Counted from the first letter of the stretch, positions 46,621-58,123 are shown. The stretch is DNA of 64,000 nt from Ceriagrion tenellum (GCA_963169105.1 OY720634.1:149799584-149863583); one strand, 5' to 3'. Notes: generated by a model not told the origin, from the letters alone. Translations and numbers: made by a program.

Positions 46621-47289
46621 CTTTTAAAAGTCACATACAATGCTGAAACATAGCCGCGAGCAGGAATTTCTATTGCTCTAGCTAGTTCCATACCTTCACT
46701 CACCTTATGGGTGGGATCGAAATAGAGGTTCTGAGGACGACATAAGGTCCAAAACTCCGAGCTCGGAGACATTCAAAATGAGGGCCCACGCTGACTCATG
46801 GCCCTCAATGAGCACGTAGCAGATATAGAGTTTCTGCGGTCTCCACTCTTTACCCTCAAGTCTCAACTTTGGCTGAATTAAAATCGCGTAATACTTTAAA
46901 ACGTGGAGTAGAACATAGGTATTTTACTGTGTATAATTAACATTTTGATATAACCTACAAATTTTACAATTCCAATGAGAGAGGATGCTTGAAAAAAGAA
47001 TAAAATACGATTTTTTTATTTGAATACACTAACTCTATCTGCCCTAGCGAGCAAACTAGCCGATAAGCATAAAAAGATATCTCGAAGTCTTTGAAGATGG
47101 TTCCCTTCCTAAACGCACGGACAACTGTCGCTATTAAGGAAAGACTGTTAATACTGCTGCACGGATATCAGAGTAACTGTAGTGAGTAGTTTGACAAAGT
47201 TATGAAATACAATAATGAGGAGTCAGCAAAAATAAGTGTACACAAATACAGAAGCCATGCTGTAGAGGCAATCATTCGTGAATGGCCGC
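46621..47289. other. no recognised feature
   Basis: AT-rich DNA between the LINE and the second CGG-rich insert. Confidence 0.5.
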
Positions 47290-47398
47290 ATATGACGGCG
47301 CGCGCCGCCGCGCCGACATGGGGGACCGCCGCGGCGCGCCGCACAAAATCCATCGGCGGCGGCGGCGCGGCGTGGCACAGGTCTACTCCCATCACTGC
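47290..47398. repeat. CGG-rich insert, copy 2 (possible hAT-like end)
   Basis: About 75 bp of almost pure CGG/GCC sequence with sharp AT-rich borders, ending toward the right in a segment whose reverse complement starts CAGTGATGGGAGTAGACC (ending at 47397). CAGTGATGGG is a hAT-like terminus and parallels GCGCTGATGGG at 42920. The left end is not visible, so this may be one end of a small or truncated element. Confidence 0.45.
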
Positions 47399-48913
47399 TC
47401 ATTATTGCCGTTTTCATACTGTAAATCTAGTCGCATGAACTGTGATCGTTGAACTGCTAACAATAGAAGTTCACGAGAACATAAAAAAATTACCAACCCG
47501 AAAATTCATTTACTGTAGCTCTCCAGTCCACTCCTCTATCAGCAGGCCGTATAAATCCTACAACATTTTTCGCATTACAGTCCCACATAATTTGATCTAC
47601 ATATTTCATTCCTTTAATTCCGCAGTAATTCTTCCCATTTATTCTCCATCCATTATTGAATCTTTCATTTCCAAATTGCTGTACACTCCATACTTTTTCT
47701 TTTTACTATTTTCCATTTTTGTTTTTGAAAAAGTAAACTATGTAAATTATGCACAAGTAGTTTGTCTCTTCTCCTTCTCCAAATTTTCATCATCCAAGTT
47801 TTTTCTCCTGATTTTCATTGGACTTCTGTATCGATAATTCTACTATGGTGTGCTCTACATTAAGTTTACATAATCTATGGACTCCTAAACTTCCTTGGAG
47901 TTTATGGACATGGAGATTCGTTTTGTATGTAAATCTCTATAAGGTCGGAGGTACGATGCTGCCAATAGCCGGAGATAAACTAGCAAAGTGCCGAGCAGTA
48001 TAATACCTCCACATCTAGGGGACTTGCTGTGTGCATGTAGAATTCCATCAAATAATTTCCTTTAATTTATCGCGGATTAGGAAATGATTGCATTCGCGAC
48101 TTAGAGGAGAGTCCACGTAGAGTAGCTGAGTTTGGTTGGCAGCAGGGTTCTCCACAAGGTCCTTTCTGTCAACCGTATGTGTCACGCTCTATAGTTCATT
48201 TGACCTTCATCACTGTTCGCCAACTTCAACTTTACATTGTTTTCTATCTTCCTTCCGGACTCGAATTTTCAGATAGTGATAGCTATGCAACGATAAGGAA
48301 AGGTCCATGATCTCACCAAAGCTTTTCAGGGGTAAAATTAGCGGAGAAAGGAAGTGAACTGAGAGGAAGAGATGCTGTAGAGGTATCCTGAAGATGGAGG
48401 GAGAGGAAGAGGAGAGAGGGGGAGTACTGGAGGAAACCAATGGTACAGAGCGGGTTCTGCGAGGGTTGAAGTACATATATTATTAATGATATAATCTATG
48501 AGTTACAATGTAATTTTATAGGACTAAAAATCTCAGCGCGTTTCTGATTTAAAATTTCGAATTCGATCCTTTTACAGGACATATTTTTTTCATTCCTCAT
48601 GACAAAAAATGCTTTCTCAACTGATAATAAATGTCTAAATGTGGTACAAATTATTTCGTTGAACAATAAATTCATACCTAAAATAACTGAAAATAGTAAC
48701 TACTTACCACTGCAACATTTCTGAAGTGGTTTGTGCATCAGAACTTCCTAATTCATTTTAAGTATCCTTTTGAGCACAGAGCTGTGGCAAGTCGCATAAA
48801 AAAACGACTCCTTTTCTTTGGAAAGCATCCCGAAAAGTAGTGCAATCTGTTGCTAGAATTTTCGAATTCTTGAAAAGACATCATTTTCTTTGCCATTCTC
48901 ATGTGAAAGCTCC
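47399..48913. other. no recognised feature
   Basis: AT-rich DNA. A 131-codon plus frame (47442-47837) is Phe/Ser/Ile-rich and unrecognised. Confidence 0.5.
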
Positions 48914-49018
48914 TTGCTGCTGCGATAGGTTTGATCATGTGAATGAAATTAGAGATAGATTGCTGGACGGACGGATTAAAGGTATCATTTTGTCCGCTTA
49001 CGATGAAGGACCTCAGCA
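48914..49018 (+). repeat. repeat family B, copy 1 (possibly coding remnant)
   Basis: About 105 bp matches 54696-54803 on the opposite strand. The shared core is TGATCATGTGAAT-AAATT-GAGAT-GATT-C-GGACGG. Translations also correspond: DHVNEIRDRLLDG with ILSAYDEGPQ here, and DHVNKI-stop-DGLQDG with ILSAYHKEPQ there. Keeping the same frame suggests a decayed protein of an unidentified element rather than random noncoding repeat. Confidence 0.6.
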
Positions 49019-49029
49019 GCCGTGAGGTG

Positions 49030-49519
49030 GGAAAGAGGCTGTGGTGAGGGAGTCCTGGAGGTGGAGAGAGAAGAGAAGGACGGATAGGACAGAAGGAAAC
49101 CCACGGGTACTGTGTGTGAGAGCTGCGAGGAAGAGGGAGAGGTGGTGTCCGGAGGGCTGGGAGAGCTTAGTTGTGTGAGAGTGAGGATGGGTGAGATCTC
49201 CAGCAGGAGATAAGTGGTAAACTAACAGGTGGGAACGTGTCCCGGCAACACCAGGAGAAAGAGTGGGGAGAAGGGGCGGGGAAGAGTGTGTGAGGAAGAG
49301 GGAGGAAGTGAGGTTGGAGAGAGAGGCGCAGGCGTTCGGGGTTGAGGTCGGCGGCGGCGGTTGTCGCTTCGGTCGTCGCCTGTCTTTCTGTCCGAGGAGG
49401 AGCGGCGCTTGTCAGTCTCGTTGGTGGGCGTGAGCTCTCGAGAGCCAAGCGACGGCGCCCTGTGATCCGAACCTGTGAAAGAGGGACAAAAGTGAGGTTT
49501 TCTCGGGCCTTTCACCGGG
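49030..49519. other. GC-rich island, purine-rich then CpG-rich
   Basis: The plus strand is G/A-rich (49030-49330), then CpG-rich (49330-49500). Overlapping frames on both strands have no recognisable domain. The island ends where the Penelope foldback begins. Confidence 0.35.
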
Positions 49520-49529
49520 TTTAATGATT

Positions 49530-49572
49530 GGCTGACATTTCGAAGGCTACCTCCGCCATTGTCCTCAGGGCT
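49530..49572 (-). ncRNA. hammerhead-like motif, left arm
   Basis: The minus strand has the exact core CUGAGGA, a C, a partly paired stem II (AAUGGC with GCCUUC), then GAA-AUGU-C. The core fits CUGANGA, but stem III has become A-U plus U-G, so activity is doubtful. Confidence 0.55.
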
Positions 49573-49770
49573 ATGTCATTTGGATATTTTTACGTCTTTA
49601 TTACCTTAAAAAGCAGTGTTCAGGTGACGACAGTCAGCGTCTGCCGATCTGCTGTCACCTGACCTGACCTGTGTCGTAGACGAAAAAGAGAACGCTGTCA
49701 CCCGCAAATTCTATGTTACCTGATCCATGTCGTAGAAGCATATAAGGACGTAAAATTACTCAAATGACGT

Positions 49771-49814
49771 AGCCATGAAGACAATGGCGGTGGTAACTAT
49801 CGAAACGTCGGCAA
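49771..49814 (+). ncRNA. hammerhead-like motif, right arm
   Basis: GCC-AUGAAGA-C, a poorly paired stem II, then GAA-ACGU-C-GGC. Stem I GCC/GGC and stem III ACGU are intact; the core has C3 changed to A. Confidence 0.5.
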
Positions 49815-49827
49815 ACAATTATTAAAT

Positions 49828-52369
49828 GCCAGATTGTTGTTCAATTGTTGGAAATACTGGTAACATGTGTTTTGTTACAACTTGCTGATTATTCACTTAA
49901 CTGCAATTTTTTTGTAGGAAATCTTTTTGAGGAGATATCGAGTGAGAGATTAGTAATAAAATGCCCATAAAAGAGAATTTTTCGTAAGAATGCTTTGAGG
50001 GCGGCTCGTAAAGTATTTCAAATCTACTTCCCTCCCGGAGCACGCAAAGTTACCTGAGCGGACGAGGCAACCGAAATGAGCACCTAGGGAACACGGTTTG
50101 GGGACATGGTTGCTCTACACAAAGTTTTCACTGTAGCCGACAAGGCATGACTAGCTATTTCATTAACGGCTCAGATGAATTCTTACGCAACGGATTAGAA
50201 TTCATGAAAACTTCTAAGTGATGACATACGTGCCGTAATGAATAATTACTTTATTGGGAAATTTATCAAATTACCCAAAACTTTCCCGTTTGCGACATGT
50301 TACGACATCTCTCTCTACGACATTTGATAACTACATGTGCAGAGCTGTAAATCTGAAAAAATCAATCAGAACCTTGTTTATGTTTGTTTTCTTTCTCTAT
50401 GTCAATGATAGGATCAGTGAACTGATATGTGGTTGGTAAATGCACTTTATTCAATTAGATATTCGAAAAGTTTACTTAAGACCGACACTCCAGTGAATGA
50501 AAAGTAGAATCAATCAATTTTCAACCTGAGGAGATGATTAACTTTCCGTTTTTTTCAATCTTAGATGGGTTCCGCGAAATTAACAAGCCAAATCAGATTT
50601 ACTTAAGCACTGCATGTTATATATGATACGTTGCATAATTTTTATCTTCAGATGGTTCATATATAAGCAATGCACCCATCATTAATGGAATTTGCCTCAG
50701 TATAAGTTAATTGTTCTGAGAAAAAGCTTCCCCATTTAGGGAAGTAAAATTATTTATTGTGTTGATGTTATAAATCAAATACATTCTTTTCTTGATTTTA
50801 AGGCATAAAATATAAACAACCGTGTCAGTTTGTGGTGATTGGCGTATTTAGTCATCACTTATTCAGGAAGCTTATTTGATTATTCATTATTTTCCTGGTT
50901 GGTCATATTTTCTCTTTCTCTACGCTATCCAACACCTTGTATTTGCAGGGCTCTTATCATGCATATATTAACCAAAAATTACACAGGGTCGCACCCGGAG
51001 AGAATTAAGCCGTTAGCGTGAATCGTTCAATTAACTAGAAATTTAATTAGTTCAGTCATGTGTGGATATTTATGCTTCATAAAGCAAACCTCACTCCGTT
51101 TACTGAGGATTTACATGCACTGCCTTCATTTTGCCGGTTTGGAACGGGAATGATAACTGGTTAAACCACTCTGTCATCAAAACGAATTCCAAGGGGTTTA
51201 TGCTAACTAGATGTTCCAGCATGCAGGCTAACTTTATAAGAATTCAATCCTTGATGGGCCACTAAAAAGATAAACCATCCTGCTTATCTCTTTAATAGAG
51301 TAGATTGAATAAAATTAGATTTGCCTCTCATTGAATTCAGAGAAATGCGACAATTATATTAGCGCATGAGATAAATAGGTTACACCCATCAACAATTATT
51401 TTTCACTGGATAAAATAGGCCAAAATGAGAGCTCAGCTTTTCAAAAAATATTATTGGTAATGCAAAATTTTTGAAAAGAAAATCTTCAACATAATTGCTT
51501 ACTCCTTGGCAGGGCTGGAGATGACACGGATCTCGTGGAGGCTGCTCTTGACAAGCCAGTAAAGACATTAAAGAATATCTTCTGCGCAAATGCCTTCGTT
51601 TTTCTACTTGAAACTTTCTCCAATGGGTCCCATCTATTGTGCTGTCATAATATATTAATAATTAAATTATTGGAGTGTCTTTTCGGATAACAGAGACAAA
51701 AAACAGTACTAATGGCGCTAAGTCTTAAGTCCAAATCATGTATGGATATATAGAGTAAAAGACGAACAATACATTTATGATATGACTATTTCTTGACTAC
51801 GCACGTGATTACACTTTCGTGAGAACCCTAACTCTGGAGGTATACCTTGGAATAAATGAACGCAAAAAATGAGATGGGAATAGACAGAAGTGGAAATCCG
51901 TGTTCCTAGGTGATAATCTAAGAAATTATGGAGGAAATGGGTTTCTTGTCACTGCATGGTAGGAAGCGTCTTCGATTGTAATCCCTTTTAGCATATATAG
52001 AATACTATCAAGTATAAGCTAATGATAAATTTTAACTGAACTCGGTCCCCATCAGGGATTAGAGGTAAAGTATTTAGTTCCAGGGTGCGAAATGACCGGA
52101 AACCTTCGATGCACCTTCATGAATTCCCCCACAACTATTTAGCATCTCAGAGTTCTTGAAAATCACTGTATACTGGTTGCCTACCATGTTAATTACTAAT
52201 GATGTACCCTCCAGTGTCTCTCATTTCGTTTGTCTGACAGGAAACATATTTTAAGGAAAGGAAAACATAAGATCTTGAGCGTGATTGAAATAAATAATAA
52301 ACATTCATTCTTTTGCAAGATATATTTTTGGCTTCTGTCTTTTGTAAACCTTCACAATTCCTGTAATCA
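49828..52369. other. no recognised feature
   Basis: AT-rich DNA with a small GC-richer patch near 50.0-50.1 kb. No recognisable frames. Confidence 0.5.
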
Positions 52370-53170
52370 AGTAATGGACTACACGGTTTAGTTGATGCTT
52401 TATAAATGCAGATCGCAAAATTCTAAATTAAGATAAATCATAAGGAAACAGAAGTGTTCAGGTTCTCTTGGACAAATAAAGCGAGGCTGGTCGTTAAAGT
52501 TGGAGGGCACAAACTCGAGCAAGTAGAGCATTTTAATTACTTAGGTGTTAGGTGTTAGAAGGAAATGGGGCAGTAGCAAAGACATAAGGAGGATAATATT
52601 GTTAGCTAAGGAGGCGTTTAATAATTGAAGAGAGCTGATGACTGGGACCTTGGGCAAGGATGTAAAGAAGAGGTTGGTGAGAGCTTGATATGGAGCTTTG
52701 CGTTGTGTGGAGCAGAAATATGGACCCTGAGTAAGGAGGAAGATAATAAGCTGCAGGCATTTGAATATCTCAAAGGTGTGTGTGTGTGTGTGTGTGGGTG
52801 TGGAGAAGGGTGTGGAGAAGGATGGAGAAGGTGTGGTGGATGGAAAGGGAGATGAACGAAGAAGTGCTTGGTTTGGTGGGCGAGGAAAGGAAACTTCTAA
52901 ATGAAATCCGGGATCGGCAGGGTAGGTGGCTGGAGGAAGTAATAAGGGTTGGGTTGCTCAACAGTGTTACAGAGGGAAGGGTGATGGGAAAGCGGGGAAA
53001 GTAAAGAAAGAGAATAGGTTTCATGGACGGGATGAAGAAGGGTAGATCGTATGCTGAGGCAAATAAAGAAACACTAGAGGGAGTTAGGCCCCTGAAAGTG
53101 CAGAAAGCTGGGAGGAGATTCTCTGACTCTCATAAAAACCTACCTTTACCGGTAGAATACTCAAAAGAAA
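52370..53170 (+). mobile_element. 3' fragment of the same LINE family
   Basis: Homologous to the C-terminal third of the LINE at 43872-46620 and co-oriented. Shared translated words include ARLVVKVGGHKLEQVEHFNY, EEVLGLVGEERKLLNEIRDR and RPLKVQKAGRRFSDS. The DNA ends in the same TTTACCGGTAGAATA tract. It is 5'-truncated (no endonuclease or RT palm), as is usual for LINE insertions, and frameshifted. The two copies differ by substitutions and small indels. A GT microsatellite has expanded inside it at 52776-52797. Confidence 0.85.
52776..52797. repeat. GT microsatellite inside LINE coding DNA
   Basis: About 11 GT units, located where the protein frame otherwise reads V-W-V-W-R-R-M-E-K. The repeat translates as Cys-Val repeats in the open frames. 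Confidence 0.9.
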
Positions 53171-53560
53171 TCAAGAAATGTTCATGTTAATATAAATGAA
53201 TATTATCCATGTAGGGTTGATTGAGTTGATGGTAAAGAGGTCTTTACCTAATGTTGAACATCATTCATACGGTAATTAGGGCCTTACTTAATAAGGAAAA
53301 AAATGTTACTGATGTTACTGTATCGTAACCTGCGTGCCCTTTATAGGAATGTACCACCGTAAAAAAAGTCTTCTAGTACTTTTATCCGAGGGATTTAAAA
53401 TCATGAAATGTAATGATCCCTATGACGGAGCTCAACTCTAGCGGCCAGGAACACAGCACAGTCCTAGACCACTGCAGCGACGCCAGAATCCGCAATCCAA
53501 ACGGCTGTGGGGTTGAGAATACTATAGATGTTCTCATCGGTCGGATTCTTAATTAGTGCG
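53171..53560. other. no recognised feature
   Basis: AT-rich DNA between the LINE fragment and the next GC island. Confidence 0.5.
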
Positions 53561-54050
53561 CGTCCCGTGAGCTGGCAGCCACCCGCCGTAATTCGTTTGG
53601 GAGCATGAAGCCGGGCTGGGCCGCTACTCTCTCCCTCGAAAAGGAGCGCCGATACGAGGAGGAGAAAGAAAGTGGAGAAGTTGCGGAGGATGTCTTCCTG
53701 GCGGGAGGTCTTATTCCTTTCCTCCCCGTCCCTTGTCGAGGGTGTGGGGAGCGGGGGCGGGTGTGGGATGTGGGGGAGGAGGAGGGAAGGTCGGGAAAGG
53801 GAGGGAGGGAGGGAGAGGGGTCGGGGAGGCGATAGTAGGGGTTATGTGAGGGTGGGAACGCTTCTCCCCCTCCGCTCAGGGTTCAATGTCTCTTCTCACA
53901 CTTTTCCCTCTCCCTCTCGCATTCTCCCTCCCCTACCTCCCCCTCCCTCTAACCCATCCCACCTCCCTCTCTCATATGAGCCTCAGCTTCTTCCTCTCCG
54001 GCCACTTATATCCATCCCTCCTCCCCTTCCTCCGTGATTGGATTTCCGAA
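53561..54050. other. GC-rich island with G-run then C-run symmetry; quadruplex potential at 53785-53826
   Basis: The plus strand is G-rich to about 53840, including GGGAAAGGGAGGGAGGGAGG, which meets the spacing for a G-quadruplex. It then switches to C/T-rich (53865-54030), so the G4 partner would form on the other strand. Frames at 53605-53835 and 53672-54037 merely translate these runs. Confidence 0.5.
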
Positions 54051-54171
54051 CCTTAAACGTGGTTTGAGCCAGATATTGCCGAGAATTAAACTTAATCTAC
54101 ACCTAAGTCATGCAGCCACCCTTCAATGCACACCCTACAAGCCACCTCAAGGATGCATGGCAAGGTGTGAC

Positions 54172-54454
54172 CAGGGCCGGATTTAGACTTGATAAGGCCC
54201 TAAGCTATTTGAGATATGGGGCCCTTTATAAGTCCAGATATTCTATGTCAGTGCCAAATATGATTTTCAGATACCTAGAGGGTTAAACTTAATTACAATT
54301 AAGAAGTATATATCGTAGATATTGAAATAATAAACCTTTAACTAAAAATCATTTTAATTCATAATAAACTTAAAAATACAATTTTTTGGGGGCCCCCAAT
54401 AAAATTGGGGCCCTAGGCTATAGCTCTTGTAGCTTATACGTAAATCCTGCACTG
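54172..54454. mobile_element. hAT-like MITE with 8-bp target duplication
   Basis: A 283-bp unit begins CAGGGCCGGATTTA and ends with the reverse complement of CAGTGCAGGATTTA. GGCCCTAAGCTAT near the left end and the reverse complement of GGGGCCCTAGGCTAT near the right continue the inverted similarity. It is flanked by GGTGTGAC (54164-54171) and AGTGTGAC (54455-54462), matching at 7 of 8 positions. CAG ends and an 8-bp duplication are the hAT signature. The centre is AT-rich with no transposase. Confidence 0.8.
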
Positions 54455-54533
54455 AGTGTGACCCTATACTCTGCACTGTCCGTCTAGCATACAATCATAC
54501 ATTTCAAAGCTGGTTCAAAGCTTCGGAAGCTGA

Positions 54534-54577
54534 ACCCCCTGAAGATAGAGGAGAAGTCGTTCTCCGAAACGTTTGGC
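54534..54577 (+). ncRNA. hammerhead-like motif with exact core and strong stem II
   Basis: Core CUGAAGA (54539-54545), then UAGA, then stem II GGAGAA/UUCUCC with a GUCG loop, then GAA-ACGU-U. Stem III is the two-pair self-complementary ACGU and position 17 is U. Stem I is weakened (C-rich 5' side with a UGG start on the 3' side). Confidence 0.6.
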
Positions 54578-54665
54578 CCCATGGACCTGCTCACCCGGTG
54601 GAAGACCCGAGAAAACTTTATCCAGCAGATACGCCGCGAAAATCTGAGATCCTTCATCAACGTCA
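54535..54665 (+). mobile_element. Penelope-like terminal repeat, single copy
   Basis: Matches both halves of the 42716-42905 locus: CTGAAGATAGAG, CGAAACGT, CACCCGGTGGAAGACCCGAG and CAGCAGATACGCCGCGAAAA. Only one orientation is present, so it is a solo repeat or a truncated element end. The hammerhead-like motif lies at its 5' side. Confidence 0.72.
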
Positions 54666-54695
54666 CTAATTATAAAAATTCATATTATTCATCAC

Positions 54696-54803
54696 AGCTC
54701 TTGTGGTTCCTTATGGTATGCGGAAAGAATGTCACTTAAAACCTGGCCGTCCTGTAATCCATCTCAAATTTTATTCACATGATCCAATCCACCGTAGCAG
54801 CAT
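54696..54803 (-). repeat. repeat family B, copy 2
   Basis: Inverse-oriented match to 48914-49018, about 75% identical, with corresponding translation and one stop codon. It starts about 30 bp beyond the Penelope repeat at 54535-54665. Confidence 0.6.
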
Positions 54804-57200
54804 GCATAAGAGTACGCACCCATCACGTCATTCCTTTTCGGGTTGACAAAGTGAATGAATTTAATTATTGCCTTTGACCATAGGAAACTGTTTCCCTCGT
54901 AATAATTTACTCCGTAATTCTCTATACTTACGAATAATTTTCGATTTTCTTGCACGCATGCATTGATTCATACACGTTGTCTTATCTTAGAGACTCCTAA
55001 TAGTCCTCTTTAGTTCCTCTACCACATTCTCTCATGATTTTCGCGCACTGCATCTTCCGCTCACTTCATTCACTCTACTATGGCATATCTGTTTAGCTAT
55101 TCAACTATCTTCTGTTCTCTCAAAATACCTAAACTATCTTATTACCCACCGTGATAGTTTTTATAATATTTAGAAAATATCATTGGTTGTGAAGCATGTC
55201 TAGCATAAGACCTGACAAAAATAATTCCGGTTAAAGCCTCAAAGTTGGAAAATTCAATCAATTTTGTAACCAGAAATACAGTCCTATGAGATAACAATGC
55301 AATTTATTATTATACAAATTTCCTTCGTGACTATTACGACTGCTTTGATTTAAAAATAAAATATGGAATAAGATGTCTATTACGACGAGAAAGAAATCTT
55401 ACGCGAGCTGCTTAGTTGAAGCGATTTTTCTTTATTTTGACATTTCCGTGGAAATTAGCATAATAGTTGCAATCAGTGATATATTTGGATTAAAGTGAAA
55501 AAAATTACTACGTATCGATTTGGTCTTTTAGAAATTAAATGCTATTATTACTCGTGCCCCAATGGGACACGACATATATTTCGAAAGAATTCGATTACAG
55601 GCGTTCAGATTTTATCGAGAACGCAAAATAATACATTCCTTAATGCTATAGTGGTTGCTCATAAAAATCAAATCGTCAGGCCAAGTCAATTATTGAAAAA
55701 GACTTAATTCAAAGCAATACCATTTAAATATCGCACACCACGCCAAAAACTCTATTGATTACAGGCTTTAATAAAGGGGAAAAGCTGTGGACTATAATTT
55801 TTGTATCAGTCACTTAACTGCCTGCGTGGTGAACTCCAGAACTATACAGATGTACTGCAGTGAAGTGTGGTCCTGGAATTATATTTCGAAAGACTTAAAA
55901 AAAAGTATTGAAATATGCCTTTAATCACCCACGATTACAGCTCCAATGACCCTAAACGTACACAAGAATTCTTCTCCAGTCTGTTTTCCTTCTCTCTCGC
56001 CTCCTGAACTCCTTTTTAACCTTCCTGCAATATTCCTTGTCGAATGATTCTTATATAAGTCGCTCGCCGCTTTACATCCGGATCGCTTCATTTAACTGAG
56101 TCTCGCAGGAGAAGTTAAAAAGAAAAGGCCCCTCTCCCTCGCCCGTCGTCCTCCTCGAAGGGGACTCGTGTTTCTCCACTCCTCCCTTTCCCACGTATCT
56201 GTTCTTATTTATCTGCCTCCTCCTTTCCCTCTTACTCTTCCACCCCTATTTCTCATCCGTAAATCTCTTTCCTCCTCATCCCCTCCCGGCAGCTGTAACG
56301 GAGGAAATTATCTCGATCCATAGGAGTTCGTGCCGTATATGTTCATCATTGCGAAGACCACCTCGGAGGCTCATCCTGGTTATTTTCGCGACATCGCCAT
56401 CTTTGAAGACAAATTCGTGAACGCGCTCCTCTCCCCGGTTGCAATTCATTTGTGTCGTTGATTTTTTATGATTCCTTTCTCTCGTGCGGTTGCGTGTATG
56501 TTCGCTTTCATTACGAGGCGCGGTGCAGCGTTTCCTGTTGTCACACCTGCGTTGCACTTCCTAGATTTAATTCTTAGGATTCATTTCGAATAGTAGATAA
56601 TCTTATGTTACGCAGGCTTCAGCAGAGAATAGTTGACCGCTAGAGGAATATCTATCCCGGTTGGTCGGTGCGCAAAGGTGTATCTTAATATATAACCGCC
56701 TTTATTCAATAAATGACGCCTTCTGAATTAAGTAGGATCGTGTTACTCGAGAATGCCTGAGGCCATGTGGAAGGTGACATGTCAAATTGATGTGCCTAGC
56801 TGTTTTATAAAATTTAAAAGTTTTCAATTTTCGTTTAAAAAAATACATAATGTTGACTATACTATTACGTTCTTTAAGTGGAATGATTGTGGATGAGTTT
56901 AACTTGGAGGAAGGCTCGTCGACGTGATATTGTTTGGAGTAATGAATTTATTTGAAAACCTGGAGTAAAAGTAAGTATTCTATTAGTCCTTACTTGGTAT
57001 TTCAGCTTTGATTTGTGATGTGCACATGAGGCTTGAGCAGGTAAGGAAAAGTTTTTATCATACGATGGAATCGATAGACCGCGGAGTCCTTTTAAGGGGC
57101 GTCTTTCAACATGTCCAGCTGCAAATTTTATATTCTGCCTCTTAATTATGCTCGGTCAGGTTCCAATTAACATGTTCCGATGAACATCTGAGGAGTGGGA
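54804..57200. other. no recognised feature
   Basis: AT-rich DNA with a pyrimidine-rich stretch at about 56130-56290. No recognisable coding sequence. Confidence 0.5.
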
Positions 57201-57560
57201 AATTCACCTCCGAAATGAAGATGCGCCCATCCCCAGACATGTCGCCGTCGCTGGCTCTTGTCTTAGTCCGAGCAAGTCCCCAACGCGAATCACAAACCTT
57301 TCTCGGACCTCCGCCCTCTCTCGACCCTCCGGCACTGAATCCACGATCATCGTCCCACCCACCCTACGCTCCCTCAGACCTTCGGATACTTCGACGGGTA
57401 ACCGGACACCCTCTTTATTTTACCTCCCTCCCAAACTGCGAGGCCGCACCCACGAAATCCTTTCGCCCCCGACTCTCCACCCCCATCTCCCAACCTCTGC
57501 CCTCCCCCGCCCCCCCCAGCCCGGATACATACAACACACAAGTCCACCCTTAGGAAAGAA
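57201..57560. other. pyrimidine-rich GC patch
   Basis: The plus strand is C/T-rich with Pro/Ser-rich open translation (57215-57553), typical of composition rather than a gene. Confidence 0.35.
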
Positions 57561-57829
57561 ATGCGATAAAAACTCTGATTTATTTCGAAAACCTTACTTT
57601 TACTTCTCAAAATCATTAATATCTACCATCTAATTGAAGCAGCTTAATGGTAATTTCTGACTTCTTATAGGTATTATAAAACATTTTAGTGGTAAATACT
57701 TTCATTCAGTAGTTTTCGGAGAATCTTAAGAATTTTCTATCACATTCTGAATTTTTTACTGTTAACTACTACCTAATTTTAGTGGTATTTTTTCCCAAGG
57801 GTGACAATTGTCCTTAAACTCTACAGCAT

Positions 57830-58003
57830 TTCCAGACCTTTTGCAACCATGGTGGGGTAGGATGGTGATGAGATTATTATGTTAGCATCGTCAGCATAGA
57901 GGATAACCTTTTCATTATTTGTAACATTTAGATGGCAAGGAAGGTCATTTATATAAATTAAAAAGAGTATAGAACCCAGGACCGACCCTTGAGGAACACA
58001 ACA
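57830..58003 (-). pseudogene. LINE reverse transcriptase palm fragment with YADD
   Basis: The minus strand reads VPQGSVLGSILFLIYINDLP, then EKVILYADDANIIIS. This is the QG-x-x-LG-P-[IL]LF-x-[IL]Y-IND block followed by the catalytic YADD of Jockey/CR1-type LINEs. S replaces the usual P after LG. Only about 58 codons remain. It belongs to a different LINE lineage from the 43872-46620 family, whose corresponding block reads QGCPWSPLFCNIYAEE. Confidence 0.85.
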
Positions 58004-58009
58004 GTACGC

Positions 58010-58090
58010 GGTACAATGGTTAAGATTGTGGTATGGTTAAGTATAATGGTTAAGATGGTAAGTAAGTATAATGGTTAAGATTGTGGCTCT
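58010..58090. repeat. minisatellite built on ATGGTTAAGAT
   Basis: Four to five irregular units containing TATGGTTAAG, TAATGGTTAAGAT and ATTGTGG lie immediately beside the LINE fragment end. Confidence 0.75.
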
Positions 58091-58123
58091 AAATTGAGTT
58101 CACCCGATTTTTAGTATACCGAA

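Larger units (their letters stand above)
49520..49827. mobile_element. Penelope-like terminal-repeat foldback
   Basis: The left arm (49520-49599, minus sense) and right arm (49744-49827, plus sense) are inverted copies sharing GACGTAAAA, CAAATGAC, GACAATGGCGG and TATCGAAACGTC-type words, diverged by about 20%. Each arm has a hammerhead-like motif. The 144-bp spacer contains an internal repeat: ACCTGACCTGTGTCGTAG is followed by ACCTGATCCATGTCGTAG, with GCTGTCACC nearby. No RT or endonuclease remnant is seen. Confidence 0.7.
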
